Source: Geotrypetes seraphini
Taxonomy: Eukaryota > Chordata > Amphibia > Gymnophiona > Dermophiidae
DNA length: 64,000 nucleotides
NCBI RefSeq assembly: GCF_902459505.1
Contig: NC_047088.1
Location: 31,118,730-31,182,729, forward strand
Reading direction: 5' to 3'
Below, in pieces: positions 1-10,726 of the stretch. The notes below the pieces were generated by a model that was not told where the DNA came from, made no database searches, and saw nothing but the letters and a program-made list of their open reading frames with translations. Position numbers and translations under genes: made by a program. Within the stretch, counting starts at the first letter, position 1. Each line of letters starts with the position of its first letter.

Positions 1-360
1 TATAATATAAGCAACCCACTTTGAAGATTATACGTGCCTCCACAGGAAGCCAGTGCAACTCACGATAAAAAGGAATAATGTGGTCAAACTTCTTCAGACC
101 ATAAATCAATCTCACCGCAGTGTTCTGAATCGGTTTCAATCTGGTTATGTTTTTCTTGGAACTTGTTAAATAAATATTACAATAATCCAGCAAGCTCAGC
201 AACAAAGATTGGACCAAAAGTCTAAATGCAGAGATTTTGAAGTAAGGTCTAATAGTACATAACTTCCATAATTATAATATCCTTTTTGAACTGTAGCATC
301 AATCTAGTTAAATTCTGATCAAATACAACTCCCAATATTTTAATAGATAAACAAATTGTA
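1..360 (-). mobile_element. L2/CR1-superfamily LINE fragment, end of reverse transcriptase region
   Basis: Read on the - strand this gives the familiar end of an L2-type reverse transcriptase: a block like LDYCNIYLTSSKKNITRL, then IQNTAVRLIYGLKKFDH and RELHWLPVEARI. These are the 'DYCN..' and 'HWLPVEARI' signatures of L2/CR1-like LINEs. The copy runs off the left edge of the window, has lost its 3' end, and is not intact. Related pieces lie at 15111-16225, 23710-25310 and 48790-49275. Confidence 0.6.
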
Positions 361-975
361 TTTACCACATCACTGACCACATCACTGAAGCCTTCATCAA
401 CTCACATTGGCTTCCAATCCAAGAAAGAATCCAATTCAAATTCTACTGCATACTATTTAAAACCCTACACGGAGACAGCCCATCATACTTGAATAATCGC
501 CTCATCCAAGCACCCACTACCAGACACAGAAAAACACACTCCCCATTCATACCCCCCCCAATCAAAGAAGTAAAAAGAAAAAAACTACACGACGGCCTCC
601 TAGCCACCCAAGCCGCAAGGCTGGATAACCAGATCTCCAACCTTCTGATGACCACTCCAGAATATAGGACGTTCAGAAAAGAAATAAAAACCACACTTTT
701 CAAGAAATTCCTGAAACAGCATTAACATCACGACCTCTTAGTAACTCTAAAACCGACATCTGATCTACCCATTACTGCACTAACAACAACAAAAGAACCT
801 CCACTATGACCAACTATTAATTCTCTTCAAACCACCTCACCCTCAACAACCCGTTTATGTTTATAAAATCTACAATCAATGTAACTCTGTATTTCTAAAT
901 TAACCTTTTGTAATCCGCCTTGAACCGCAAGGTAATGGCGGAATAGAAATCCCTAATGTAATGTAATGTAATAAT
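361..975 (+). mobile_element. L2-clade LINE 3' end
   Basis: The + strand reads HWLPIQERIQFKFYCILFK, then a 78-aa open stretch from 489 (MNNRLIQAPTTRHRKTH...). This is the C-terminal tail of an L2-like LINE ORF2. It is followed by a short 3' UTR with the usual 'ccgccttgaaccgcaaggta' stem and a tail of ATGTA-type repeats near 957-972. The element is 5'-truncated, as most LINE copies are. It lies tail-to-tail against the - strand fragment at 1-360. Confidence 0.65.
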
Positions 976-1456
976 AGATGGTTTGTGAGGATTCTTATGA
1001 GAAGAGGCAAAAAAGAATTTAGTCATCATTATTCAATTTCAGTTTAAATTCTGTCATCCATGAATCCATCAAATTCAGGACAAGTTCAATAGTGTGCGTG
1101 ATATGGGTCAGTGTCATATTGCAGAGAATGATGATCATAATATGACTACGAGTGGGTCATGTAAAAATGTGCACCTTGACACAATACTCATTCCATTTAT
1201 GTAACATTTGGGGTAATATTTTGAGGTCTTTGTGCATTAAATGGTTTGTGTGAAAAATACTTTCTCCAAGGACCAGCAGGACATTGTTTCTCACATATGG
1301 TTGATGTCATCTGATGGAGCCTGGTGCAGATGCTACCCAGTGTTCTTGAGTTTTAAGATGCCTTTGACAGTATCCCACCTCTCATGTGCAAGTGCCTTCC
1401 CACCTAGTAAAGTATAAGCATGTGGACCCAGCAGTTTTTGTTTTTCCATGGAGCTG
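976..1456. other. No gene seen; flank of L1 insertion
   Basis: No coding sequence is recognised. The stretch from about 1250 to 1456 and the sequence right of 6925 look like the two halves of one dispersed repeat that was split by the L1 insertion, because the 15-bp duplicated target joins them. Confidence 0.4.
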
Positions 1457-1838
1457 GAGGTTATGTTTTCTTTTTTTTTAATCAAGGTTTGTTTATTAAA
1501 ATTTTTCAAAATACAAAATATGGATGAATATGACAAAACATAGTGAATAAGAGGTACAACCAACAGTAAAATGAGCAAGTACATATCTAGGTGATGAAAG
1601 GACATTCTATCAATAAACATCGTATAATCAAAGTAAGAATGTACCTTATATCTAGTATTAACATCCAGAAGGAGTATTAGCAAGTATGAATCAAAGTAAA
1701 ATAACAAAAATGCCATATAGCAATGCAATCTGAATAAATAAAGCATCCTCTATGAAACAATATATAAATATAACACAAATAGTTGTAACGGAAATGAGAA
1801 AAATTAAATAAAAACAATATTATATGGAAGCAAGGATA

Positions 1839-4800
1839 TCAAGATTGATTGGGGTGCAAATACAGTTTTAAGGAATTCCATTTGGTTTGGGAATGGAGAA
1901 ACCTGTTAGAAGCTTTAGCTAAGTATGCTTCAGTCCGGTAGGTAGAGCAAACCAAGTTCCACCATTGGGAGTATGAGGCTTTAGATAAGTCTTTCCATGA
2001 AGACAAGAGAACTTTGAGGGCTAGGGAAAGTAAAAGGTCCAAAAGAAAATGATCAGAGTCAGGTATTATGTCGTTTAATGAGAAAGACTTCAGTAGAAGC
2101 ATTTGATATGTCAAGGGAATATCTATATGAAATATAGAACATACCGTACCCCATACGGAGGACCAGAAAGAGCTGATGTAAGAACAGGAGAAGAGAAGAT
2201 GATTCAGAGTGCCTTCAGATAAGTTGCAGGTCCAGCAATTCTTTGAAAAGGAGGGATTGATACGATGAGATTTTATGGGGGTCCAAGTGGCTCTGTGAAG
2301 TAAAAAGAATGATTGTTGAAGAATGGAGGCGGAGCGAGAAGTGTGAAAGGTAGATTTAAATATGTATGCCCATGCCTCGTCAGAAATTGAAATATTTAGG
2401 TCAGATTCCCAGGAGGATTGTAAGTAGGACAGTGGAGACGGCGTAAGAGATTTTAGGTATTTATAGAAATGAGAGGCTGTATGACCCAGTGCTAAATATT
2501 GTTTGGAAAGGGTAACTAAAGTAGGGATAGGTGAAAGTACTACTGAGCTAAGGCCAGCTTTTTTCACCGAAGACTTTAATTGCAACCAACGGTAAAAATT
2601 TGATTCGTTAATTGCAAAATCAATCATCAGCTCACAAAAAGTAAGGAAAGTCCCATTCATGTGGCAGATAGATCCTATATCCCAAATGCCTTGGTTGTAC
2701 CAAAAAGGCCATGAAATAGATTGACCATCAATTTTAATGAGTTTATTAAACCAAATGGGACAATAGGCAGATTTGTTCCACGGTATTTCTAACTGCTGAT
2801 CAAGATCAGTAAGGACTTTATAGGAAGCCCACATGATGGGATTTTTGGACAACTGAGGAGGGTTAGTTGGGCCCATCAGTCTAAAAAGGGGGAAAGGAGA
2901 TACAAGAGAAGATTCCAGTCGTAACCAATTGGGTATATCTAGGGAAGAAGAGGAGGAAATCCATTCGGCTCCCTGACGGAGAAGAAATGCTTTATGGTAA
3001 TATATGAGGTCAGGAAAATTAACACCGCCTAAGTGAGATGGAGCTTTCAATTTTTGAATGGAAATTCTATGAGATTTATCATTCCATAGGAAATGAGATA
3101 GTGTGGATTCCATCTGTTTGTAGAAGGAGGGAGGAAACATAAGGGGAAACATATTACATATGTATGTGATTTTTGGGACCACCATCATTTTAATAGTATC
3201 CAACCTTCCCCACCAAGATAGGTGAAGAGGAGACCATGCTGAAAGAGTGGTTTTGATCTGAGTAATGAGTTTAGAGGAGATTATTTGTGTAGTGGATCTT
3301 AAATCCCTATCAAATGTTAGACCCAGATACTTAATACCCGAGGTGATCCAAGTGAGTGGTTGTGAGGGAATATGAAAAGGGACACAGGAGTCATTTAGAG
3401 GCATAATTTCAGTTTTGTCCCAATTGATTTTGTATCCTGAGAGAGTGGAGAAGAAATTGATCAGTTGAATTAGTGCAAGCAAAGAGGTTTCTGGGTCTGA
3501 AAGGTACAGCAAGACGTCATCGGCATAAGCCGATATTTTAAATTCTATGTTTGCAATGGTGATACCCTTAATATCTGGTGAATTTCTAATGGCCGTAAGC
3601 AAAGGTTCAAGGGCGAGGTTGAACAATAGTGGGGATATGGGGCATCCCTGTCGAGTGCCTCTACAGAGTGTAAATGAAGGAGAGGTATCATCATTTACTA
3701 TGATTCTAGCAGTGGGAGAGTTATATAAGAGAGATACCATATGTATGAAGGGTTTTGGAAAACCAAATTTTGAAAGAACAGCAAATAAGTAAGGCCATTC
3801 CACTCTGTCGAACGCCTTTTCCGCATCAAGAGAAACCAACGCTGAGGAGCTAGTGTTCGACAGAGTGGAATGGAGTACATGACATAGGAGTCTGGTATTA
3901 TCAGCTCCATATCGACCCTTCAGGAAACCAACTTGATCTCTATGTATACGTTTGGAAATAACAGTTTCCATTCGAAAAACTAGAATTTTAGCATATAGTT
4001 TGTAATCTAAGTTCAATAATGATATAGAGCGGTAGTTCTTTACAAGTTGATGGTCTCTATTCGGTTTTGGTAGAACAACAATGTTCGCTTCAAGGAAACG
4101 GTGCAGTTGAGACGAGTTTGCCAGGAGACTTTGGAAATAAGAAAGAAGATGAGGCGTCAAGAGAGGAGAGAACGATTTGTAGAATTCTGATGTGAGGCCA
4201 TCTGGGCCAGGAGATTTAGCAGATGGAAGTGAAGTGATGGCTCGGGTGATTTCTTCAGAAGAAATTGGTCGGGAGAGAGACTCCTGTTGAGAATCTGTAA
4301 GGGAGGGTAGATCAAGAGAGTGAAGAAACTTTTGTATGGCTTCTGTCGACGAGGTAGATTTGGAGGTGTAAAGGTCAGCATAAAAGGTATAGAAGTCTTC
4401 CAATATGTCTTTGGTAGTCGTATGCAGGAGACCGTTGCTTGATTTGATGTGTGTGATTCGGTGCTTGGAGCGGCGTCCCTTGAGGTAGGTGGCCAGTAAA
4501 TAGCCCGCTCTATTGGAGGAAGCATAATAGGTGGCTGAACGACGGAAAATCGTAGCTGAAGCAAGGGAACTATGATTTCGTTGTATTGAAATTTAAGTTG
4601 TTGTAATTGTTTGTATAGAGAAGGGTCATGGCAGTCATAAAGACGAGTCTCATAAGAATGAATATCAAGTTCCAATTGATGCAATATGGATTTTCTCTTC
4701 TTTAGTTGATGGGCCGAGTAGCTAATAATTTCACCTCGGAGCCATGCTTTATACGCTTCCCAAATGATGGAAAATTCCATATCCGAGGAAATGTTTGTGT

Positions 4801-5614
4801 CAAAGAAGGCACTTGATTCTTTATTAATATGGGAGAGAAAGGATTCATCCTGGAGCAGAAAGTTGTTCAATTTCCAATGTCTAGGCTTGGACATGGAGGC
4901 CCAGTTGAAAGTGCATGAGACCGCTGCGTGGTCTGAGATAGTGATATCATGGATTTGTGATGAAGTAACAAGGTTAACCAAGTCCTTAGAGCCCAGGATA
5001 TAATCAATCCTAGAGAATGAATGGTGTGGTGCCAAATAAAAGGTGAAGTCTTTGTCAGTAGAATGAAAAATTCTCCATACGTCTGCCCAGCCATAGGAAT
5101 CCATCAATTTGATGACTTCAGTCCGAACTCTGAGTTTGGCTGGACGGCAAGAGGAAGATCTGTCGATGAATGGATCCAGCGGGAAATTGAAGTCTCCAGC
5201 AACAATGGTGTCTGATGTGAGAGAAAAAGAACACACGGTCCGGAAGTGATGGAAGAAGGCAGGGTCATCGGCATTCGGGGCATAGATGTTAAGTATCTTC
5301 AGGGGTTTCCCAGAAATAGAGCCCTCAACCAGAGACCATCGGCCACTGGGGTCAAAAAGGTGAGAAGAGAGTTGGAAGTTCAATGATTTTTTCATCAGGG
5401 TAACAACTCCATTTTTCTTATTTAGGGCAGGTGCTGCAAAGCAATGTTGGACCCAGCCGCCGGAAAGTTTTTGAGCTTCCTCCCCACTAAGGTGAGTCTC
5501 TTGAAGTAGGCATATATCCGCATTAAGGTGTTTTAGATAGTGTAAAAATTTTTTTCTTTTGATGGGGCTATTAATACCCTTGACATTAAGAGTTACCAGA
5601 TGTATGTTAACCAT
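1839..5614 (-). pseudogene. L1 ORF2: endonuclease and reverse transcriptase, one frame change
   Basis: The protein should nick target DNA and copy the L1 RNA. From the ATG at 5614 (MVNIHLVTLNVKGINSP) the apurinic-type endonuclease shows its usual blocks: LNVKGINSP, DICLLQETHL, NIYAPN, VAGDFNFPLD, SRIDYILGS and ISDHAAVSC. Reading changes frame around 4560-4580. The reverse transcriptase then continues in another frame from upstream of the methionine at 4403. It has SPGPDGLTSEFYKSF, a DAEKAFDRVEW block, GTRQGCPISPLLFNL and the catalytic ISAYADDVLLYL. Near the C-terminus is the L1 cysteine-type segment CWTCNLSEGTLNHLLFSC. The reverse transcriptase frame is open for 854 codons. Apart from the one frame change the ORF looks whole. 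An upstream methionine at 5707 exists, but the family normally begins just before the endonuclease, so 5614 is preferred. Confidence 0.85.
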
Positions 5615-5921
5615 TTGGAAAGAGGGATGGAATCTGCAGAGTAGTTGAAATAATAGTATAACAGCAGCGGAGGTAGAAGAGGTAATGGTTAGCTTCCGAA
5701 AAAACATAATAATGTTGAAAAATTATGAAAGAAAATAAAGAAAAGTAATGATTCATACTTAACATGTGAACAGACAAGGAACAAAGAAAGAACCAGAGTT
5801 GGGATCTCATGCTGTCAAGAGGATCTCAGCTTCTTCCTCTTAGGAGCCCGGCATTTTTGAAACATGAAGGTGAATACAGCTCCCGGGAAACATAAAAGAG
5901 GGCATATTTGGTCAGACTGGC

Positions 5922-6776
5922 TCAGGTCATAGCTCCCACAGTGTCATCCAAAAATTGTTGCAGGGCAATAGGTTCATCAAAGTTTTTGGTGATGTTGTGA
6001 TACGTCACCCGCATTCTAGCCGGATAAAATAATCCATACTGCGCTCCAATATTTTTTAGCTGAGGCCGCATAGCCAGGAAGGCTTTCCTTTTTTGTGCCG
6101 TGGATTTAGAAACATCTGGAACAAATAGTAATCTTTTGCCATCTGCAGACAGAGCAGGAGATGATTTGGCTGCTTGTAAGACTTGAATAGCCTGCGTGTA
6201 GCGCAGGAGTTTCATAACTATGGGTCTTGGTGGTTTAGACGGTATTGGAGGGCCCGAGGGGACCCTGTGTGCCCGTTCAAATTCCAAATCAGGCTGGAAT
6301 TTGAGCTTTAATGTGGATGGTATGAATGAGTGTAAAAATGTCAGCATGTCTGACCCCTCAGTGGATTCAGGGAGCCCAATGAGACGCACATTACTCCTTC
6401 GCATTCTATTAGAAATATCTTCCAGATCTTTTTGCAAAACAGTAACTTTCTGCAGATCGCGCCGAATTTCTAGGTACTGTGAGTCATGTGCGTCAAGGCG
6501 CTCCTCCGTAAGATCGATGCGTGCATTTTGCTGCTTTAACTGTGTCATGATATTACTCATTTCACTTTTGATTGCCGCTGTAGCGGCAAGATTTTCATGC
6601 ATTAAGTCTCTCAGAATCTGAAGATCTTGAGAGATAGAGGTGCCGTTTTCGGTTACAGTTGTTTGAGAGGCCTTCGCTAGGGAGGGCGGCTCGTGTTTCG
6701 ACCGCTTAGATGCTGGATGCGCGGCCGCCGAGCTCGTGGACGGCGCAACATCGGTTCTATTAGGTTTGGAAGACAT
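5922..6776 (-). CDS. L1 ORF1 RNA-binding protein
   Basis: This is the nucleic-acid chaperone that coats L1 RNA. From the methionine at 6776 (MSSKPNRTD) the protein is about 284 residues. It has a polar, Ser/Ala-rich N-terminus and then a heptad-like stretch expected to form the coiled-coil trimer (roughly QDLQILRDLMHENLAATAAI through ERLDAHDSQYLEIRRDLQ). The RRM follows, starting at the typical DISNRMRRSNVRLIGLPE and including FERAHRVP. The C-terminal domain has the usual KRKAFLAMRPQLKN and YPARMRVTY blocks. No stop or frameshift is seen. An in-frame methionine at 6857 would add 27 residues from the 5' UTR; the 6776 start is preferred because the extension has no similarity to the family. Confidence 0.85.
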   Translation of the reverse strand: MSSKPNRTDVAPSTSSAAAHPASKRSKHEPPSLAKASQTTVTENGTSISQDLQILRDLMHENLAATAAIKSEMSNIMTQLKQQNARIDLTEERLDAHDSQYLEIRRDLQKVTVLQKDLEDISNRMRRSNVRLIGLPESTEGSDMLTFLHSFIPSTLKLKFQPDLEFERAHRVPSGPPIPSKPPRPIVMKLLRYTQAIQVLQAAKSSPALSADGKRLLFVPDVSKSTAQKRKAFLAMRPQLKNIGAQYGLFYPARMRVTYHNITKNFDEPIALQQFLDDTVGAMT

Positions 6777-6909
6777 TCCGATTGTAGGGAAAGTTCGTCT
6801 CTGACCTGTGTGTTTTCTCTCCGGGGCTGAAATTGCGATTTTAAAGCCGGGCTGCAACGGAGGAAGCGTGCTAAGCGGCCATCTTGGATGCAGGCACGTG
6901 ACGCCCCCC
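6777..6909 (-). promoter_or_regulatory. L1 5' UTR/promoter with YY1-type site
   Basis: The element begins on the - strand with GGGGGGCGTCACGTG. Within the first 35 bases it has an E-box CACGTG (6895-6900) and CCAAGATGGCC (6877-6887), a match to the YY1 consensus. Human L1 carries the same YY1 core at almost the same distance from its start, where it fixes the transcription start. The UTR is very short (133 bp) compared with mammalian L1. Function here is inferred. Confidence 0.6.
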
Positions 6910-6924
6910 GAGGTTATGTTTTCT

Positions 6925-8225
6925 GAGCTCTCTTCAGCACATCATTACAGTACTTTTATTTTTTCAGAGTGCCTATCCCGTGGTACATGGGCTTTTTTTG
7001 TTTGTTTGTTTTTTTTAACTTATTGCTTTATCTGTCTTCCTTCTTTTATTTCTTAGTTTTTTTGGCCAGTATAAAAGTTTTCTTTAATTTTTTTAGTGGC
7101 TCTAGAGACTTATTTAGAGGTATATTTTTCTTTGTACAGGAGGTTTCGCTATCTCTCATAATTGAGCCATTTGATTTTTGCATTATTGGGAGGGGTTTTC
7201 TCTGATATCACAAGATTTCTAGTGGCTTTTAGAAATGCAGCAGAGTAAGTGGGTGTTGGCTGTGCCTAGGCCCTGACCACACAATCTAACTGTGTTATGT
7301 GTTTAAAAATGCAGAAAAGAGCTCAGAAGAGCAGGGAGACCCTGCACGAGAACATTTTGGCACTTCTAAGACTGATCCATTAGCATTAGAGGTATCTGTC
7401 CATATGGCTGGAGGAGCTGCATTGGACACTGGGGATGCACCAGCATCAAGGTCTCCCCTTGCCTTGACATGGGGCACTGGTAGGGCCTCCATGAGCCAGT
7501 TTGCATCAGACCCAACAACAATCTGGATTCAACATCATCTTTGTCAGTACTAAGGGATCCTGATGTATGTCAGGCAAAAGCTAAGAAGCACCAGCATTGG
7601 TCCCCTTCAAAGCACGGTGCCAGGGTCCCCAATACCTAAGAATCATTGGTGCCATTAGAGTTGGTCCCCCTCTGTGGAGTCAATGCATCAAGTCTCCTGA
7701 CCTCTAGGACCACCCATTCAATTCAGCACTGGTATGTTCACAGGTTGTTGCTCAACCAACACCTGCCTCTGAGGAGTGATTTCAGGTCATGCTGCAGAAA
7801 GAGGTTGGAGTGTATCCTGGCCTGACATGTTGCCAAGGCTATCAATACCAGATGTGATCTTGACCCAGCCCATACTAGATGCCCATGCTTTGTCTGTTCC
7901 CTATGCATTGACACCAGTCCCTCAAAGGGGGTTTAGGTTGGCTCCCAGTACAAGGATGTAGGAATCATGCCAGGATTTAGGGAAACTAGGAAGGTATCTT
8001 ATGGAAGGTATCTTGTATGCTTGTATATTGAGGTATGCTTGTATATTGAGAGAGTGAAAGGTCTTTCTGCTGTAGTAGGTGAGCTCTCCCTCTTCGGGAT
8101 CTGAGAACCATATTGGTGAGAGCAGGAACTCGAAGGCCTTGAGTATGCGCAGATGCTCAAGGCCCAGCAAAAAGGACGGTAGATCTTCGGGCACTGGCAC
8201 CAGCATGTCCTGTGCGTTGGTGTCG
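6925..8225. other. No gene recognised; probable old dispersed repeat
   Basis: Short open frames here do not resemble proteins. The left part is T-rich and continues the repeat interrupted by the L1. 7290-7960 is composed of short 'ggcat/ccagcatc' phrases of the kind seen in old GC-rich repeats. I see no exon signals. Confidence 0.35.
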
Positions 8226-8570
8226 GTGCCAGATGGGGGTAAGCGATGTGTTCAGGTGGATGGGTGCATGGGGGATGCCGGATCGTAGCGGGGGGGGGGG
8301 GGGGGCACGCAAGCGGGGAGGGGAATGGCAGATCGCAGGGGGATGGCGGATCATGCGGGGGGGGGGGGGTCTTCATGAGTGGGGGGAGCAATGCCGGTTC
8401 TCAGAGGGGTAGAGCAGTGCCGCTGGCCTGGGGGGGGGGTTTGGGAAGCGAGTTTCCCTTACTTTCTATGGGGAAACTCGCTTTGATATACAGCAATTTG
8501 GTTTACGAGCATGCTTCTGGAACGAATTATGCTCTTAAACCAAGGTTCCGCTGTATTTAAAACAGTTTAT
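8226..8570. repeat. G-rich tract and small hairpin element
   Basis: Runs of G (about 16 at 8290-8306, others at 8357 and 8431) precede two inverted repeats. AGCGAGTTTCCC (8447-8458) pairs with 8471-8482, and a second hairpin near 8498-8545 pairs a TTGGTTTACGAGCAT arm with ATGCTCTTAAACCAA. The second looks like a small palindromic MITE remnant. Family unknown. Confidence 0.45.
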
Positions 8571-8880
8571 CTCCAGCAGAATCTGTTCTCAGCTCTGATG
8601 CAGAAAGTACACATTGTGTTTACCTAACTGGAACTAGCAGAGGGTTGTTTGCTCTAACTGTTCTCTTCCTATCTTCTACACTAGAGTTCAAGGGTTTATT
8701 TGATAAGCTGGTGAAACAGAGATGACACACTCAAGGATTATGTTGCAGAAAATAGTATCAGTTACCTGTTTGATACTGAAACTTCAGGCTGTTGAAGAGA
8801 GAGTGTGGACTATCAGCTGGTCTACACAATTGAAAGCACCTGCAAGAAACCTGCATTTTCATACTTTAAATGAATAAGAA
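8571..8880 (+). promoter_or_regulatory. Probable promoter/5' UTR of RNF128 first exon A
   Basis: This AT-normal stretch lies directly before the first coding exon and lacks recognisable repeats. No TATA box is obvious and it is not CpG-rich, unlike the downstream promoter. An in-frame stop TAA at 8875-8877 precedes the ATG at 8881 and fixes the start. The transcription start cannot be placed from sequence alone. Confidence 0.4.
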
Positions 8881-9274
8881 ATGACTAGCTCACCTTGGCT
8901 GCTGCTTTTTATGTTACTCAAGGCTACAGTCTCAGAGACTGCTCGAGGGATTGCCTACGTGAATCTGTCCTACTTTCACACGACTAACAACCGCACCATT
9001 TTCGATCGATGCGAATGTGGCCATTATGGACTGAATTCACCAATGGCTAATGCGGAGGGGCTGGTAGCCATCCCTAATTCTTCTAGCCTTCAAGCCTGTG
9101 ATTATAACACACGGTTTACTGTCACTGGCAAGCCCTGGATTGCCCTGATAGAACGAGGCAATTGTACGTTTTCAGATAAAATTATATTGGCCGCCAGAAA
9201 AGGTGCTGTAGCTGTTGTGATCTACAATACCCGTCGACAGGGCAGCAATCAAACTATTCCTATGGTTCACTATG
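8881..9274 (+). CDS. RNF128: RNF128 (GRAIL) alternative first coding exon A, PA domain
   Basis: This exon encodes the N-terminus of a membrane E3 ubiquitin ligase that acts in the endosomal/secretory pathway. The start MTSSPWLLLFMLLKATVS is a signal peptide. The PA domain follows, with CECGHYGLNSPMANA, IPNSSSLQACDYNT, PWIALIERGNCTFSDKI and AVVIYNTRRQGSNQTIPM. From memory this matches the shorter human RNF128 isoform (CECGVYGLASPVANA, KPWIALIERGNCTFSEKI). N-glycosylation sequons include NLS, NRT, NSS and NCT. The coding exon ends after one base of a Gly codon at 9274, followed by a perfect donor GTAAGT. The phase is identical to the exon at 51479-51908, as needed to share exon 2. Exon 2 (TM and RING) is outside the window. 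Confidence 0.9.
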
Positions 9275-9935
9275 GTAAGTAGCAATCAGCGGCTGAAAGA
9301 CTGCTATTTTTTTGTCTGCTTTAAAACACCATTGGTACTTAGTGTGACCTGTGTGTCTGCTAGTGACACACTGAAATTATTTCACTTGTCTTGCCTTTGT
9401 TCTCTGTGTACTATCTGATAATCTGCTATTTCTCTCTAGAGGACCGTGTTTTGATCTGTGAAGCATTCGTTTGTCTTTTAGTAGATCTGTTTCCTCCTTT
9501 GAGTATAAACTGTCTTCTCTAAAACTGCTGAAGCAGCCTTAGAGGTTCCAGTAGCTAGCACACAGTAGTGTGTATAATCTTTTTGCTCCAGTAAAAGATA
9601 ACACCAATCTGAAAACCATTTATGATGTGATATGAAAACAGTAAGGGTTCCCTGAGAACCTTGGGTGAAATATGTTTATTAATTGGTGGTAGATGAATCT
9701 AAGATTACAACGTTTCATTGATTTCAAAAAGGAGAAAACCTACAGACTTGGTTACCATGTCTAAACAAACAGACAAGCTTGTTAAGGATACGCTCCAATT
9801 ATGATCAGATTAAGGCTGAATCTTCTAAAAGGGACCAGGAGAAATATCTTTTTTTTTTTTTCTTCCTTCCTCATCATTCACTTCTGGAAACTTTGGATTG
9901 ACTCTTGTTTATTGGAGATGGGATGATAATTAGGG
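9275..9935. other. RNF128 intron, no element recognised
   Basis: Intron following first exon A. No repeat or coding similarity that I can name. Confidence 0.5.
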
Positions 9936-10100
9936 GATGGGATTCGATATACCACCTTTCTGGTTACAATCAAAGTGGTTTATATATAATACCTGGGGCA
10001 ATGGGGGATTAAGTGACTTGCTCAGAGTTATAATGTGCTGTAGTTTAATGGACCTAGCTTCTGCTATTCTCAGGCTGCTGTACCCTTGGCTACGTGGCAC
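9936..10100 (-). mobile_element. CORE-SINE/MIR-like, inverted
   Basis: The + strand has 'ataccacctttctggttacaatcaaag', then 'acctggggcaatgggggatt', 'aagtgacttgctcag' and a remnant tRNA-like head. This is the reverse complement of the arrangement at 37610-37835: head, CORE with GGGCAAGTCACTT, LINE-type tail. It is old and diverged. Confidence 0.55.
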
Positions 10101-10289
10101 AATATTGGCTTCAATATCAGCTGTTCCCGATCTTTGGCTGTCTAACTTTGTAAGAACAGTATTTGGGGGGAAAAAATGCACTTGCTCCTTGTGCTTATAC
10201 TTTTTCCTAATGGTCATGATATTTGTGTATGACAGGTTTAAGCAATCAGAAATACATTCTGTTTTCTATATACGTCCATGTGACAAAGG

Positions 10290-10440
10290 TGGAATTTAGA
10301 AAATAGAAATACTTAGACAAAACTTGAATCCCCAAGAAACCAGACTCTGCATACAATGCAACAGCCAGAGAAATAATAATGCGTGTCCCCCCTCTATTGT
10401 GCAAAATAAAAAGATAGCAGCTGTGAATTTCAAAAATACC
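10290..10440. repeat. Dispersed repeat shared with 62640-62800
   Basis: The phrase 'accagactctgcatacaatg', the 'gtgcaaaataaa' that follows and the surrounding bases recur at 62640-62800. A neighbouring part of the same family is at 38840-39110. The 62.3-kb copy begins with CAGTGGCGTACCTAG, which looks like a hAT-type end. Confidence 0.5.
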
Positions 10441-10726
10441 ATAAGATTACATTTAATTTCTCTATAGAGAAGAGTTAGTCACATTTGTGGGACAAAGTCA
10501 TCTAAGAATACCAAGGGTGGAAGTACCAAGGCTCTGGGTAAAAATTAAGTTCCACTGAGCATGTGCAGTGATTATTTGAGGTCCCCATGCCTAAGAAAGG
10601 CTCTTAAATACCTATTCATTAAAGAAGAAAAATTTGGCTACCCTGGTTCACAGTCCATTTCTCTCCACTCCAGAACAGGTACTTTTCTTTGGTTTTTCCT
10701 CAGCCCCAAGGGTTTTTAACTACATA
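10441..10726. other. No feature recognised
   Basis: Intronic sequence without coding or repeat signatures I can name. Confidence 0.3.

Larger units (their letters stand above)
1472..6909 (-). mobile_element. Full-length L1 retrotransposon with 15-bp TSD
   Basis: A 5.4-kb L1 on the - strand. The target-site duplication GAGGTTATGTTTTCT is exact at 1457-1471 and 6910-6924. Right to left, the parts are a 133-bp 5' UTR, ORF1 (6776-5922), a spacer of about 300 bp, ORF2 endonuclease and reverse transcriptase (5614-1839), and a 3' UTR of about 360 bp. The 3' UTR carries an AATAAA signal (TTTATT on +, near 1492) and a short A tail (T run at 1471-1479). A perfect TSD and an open ORF1 argue for a young insertion. 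ORF2 is in two frames with one frame change near 4560-4580, so this copy is probably not autonomous. It splits an older repeat and sits upstream of the RNF128 exon at 8881. Confidence 0.9.
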
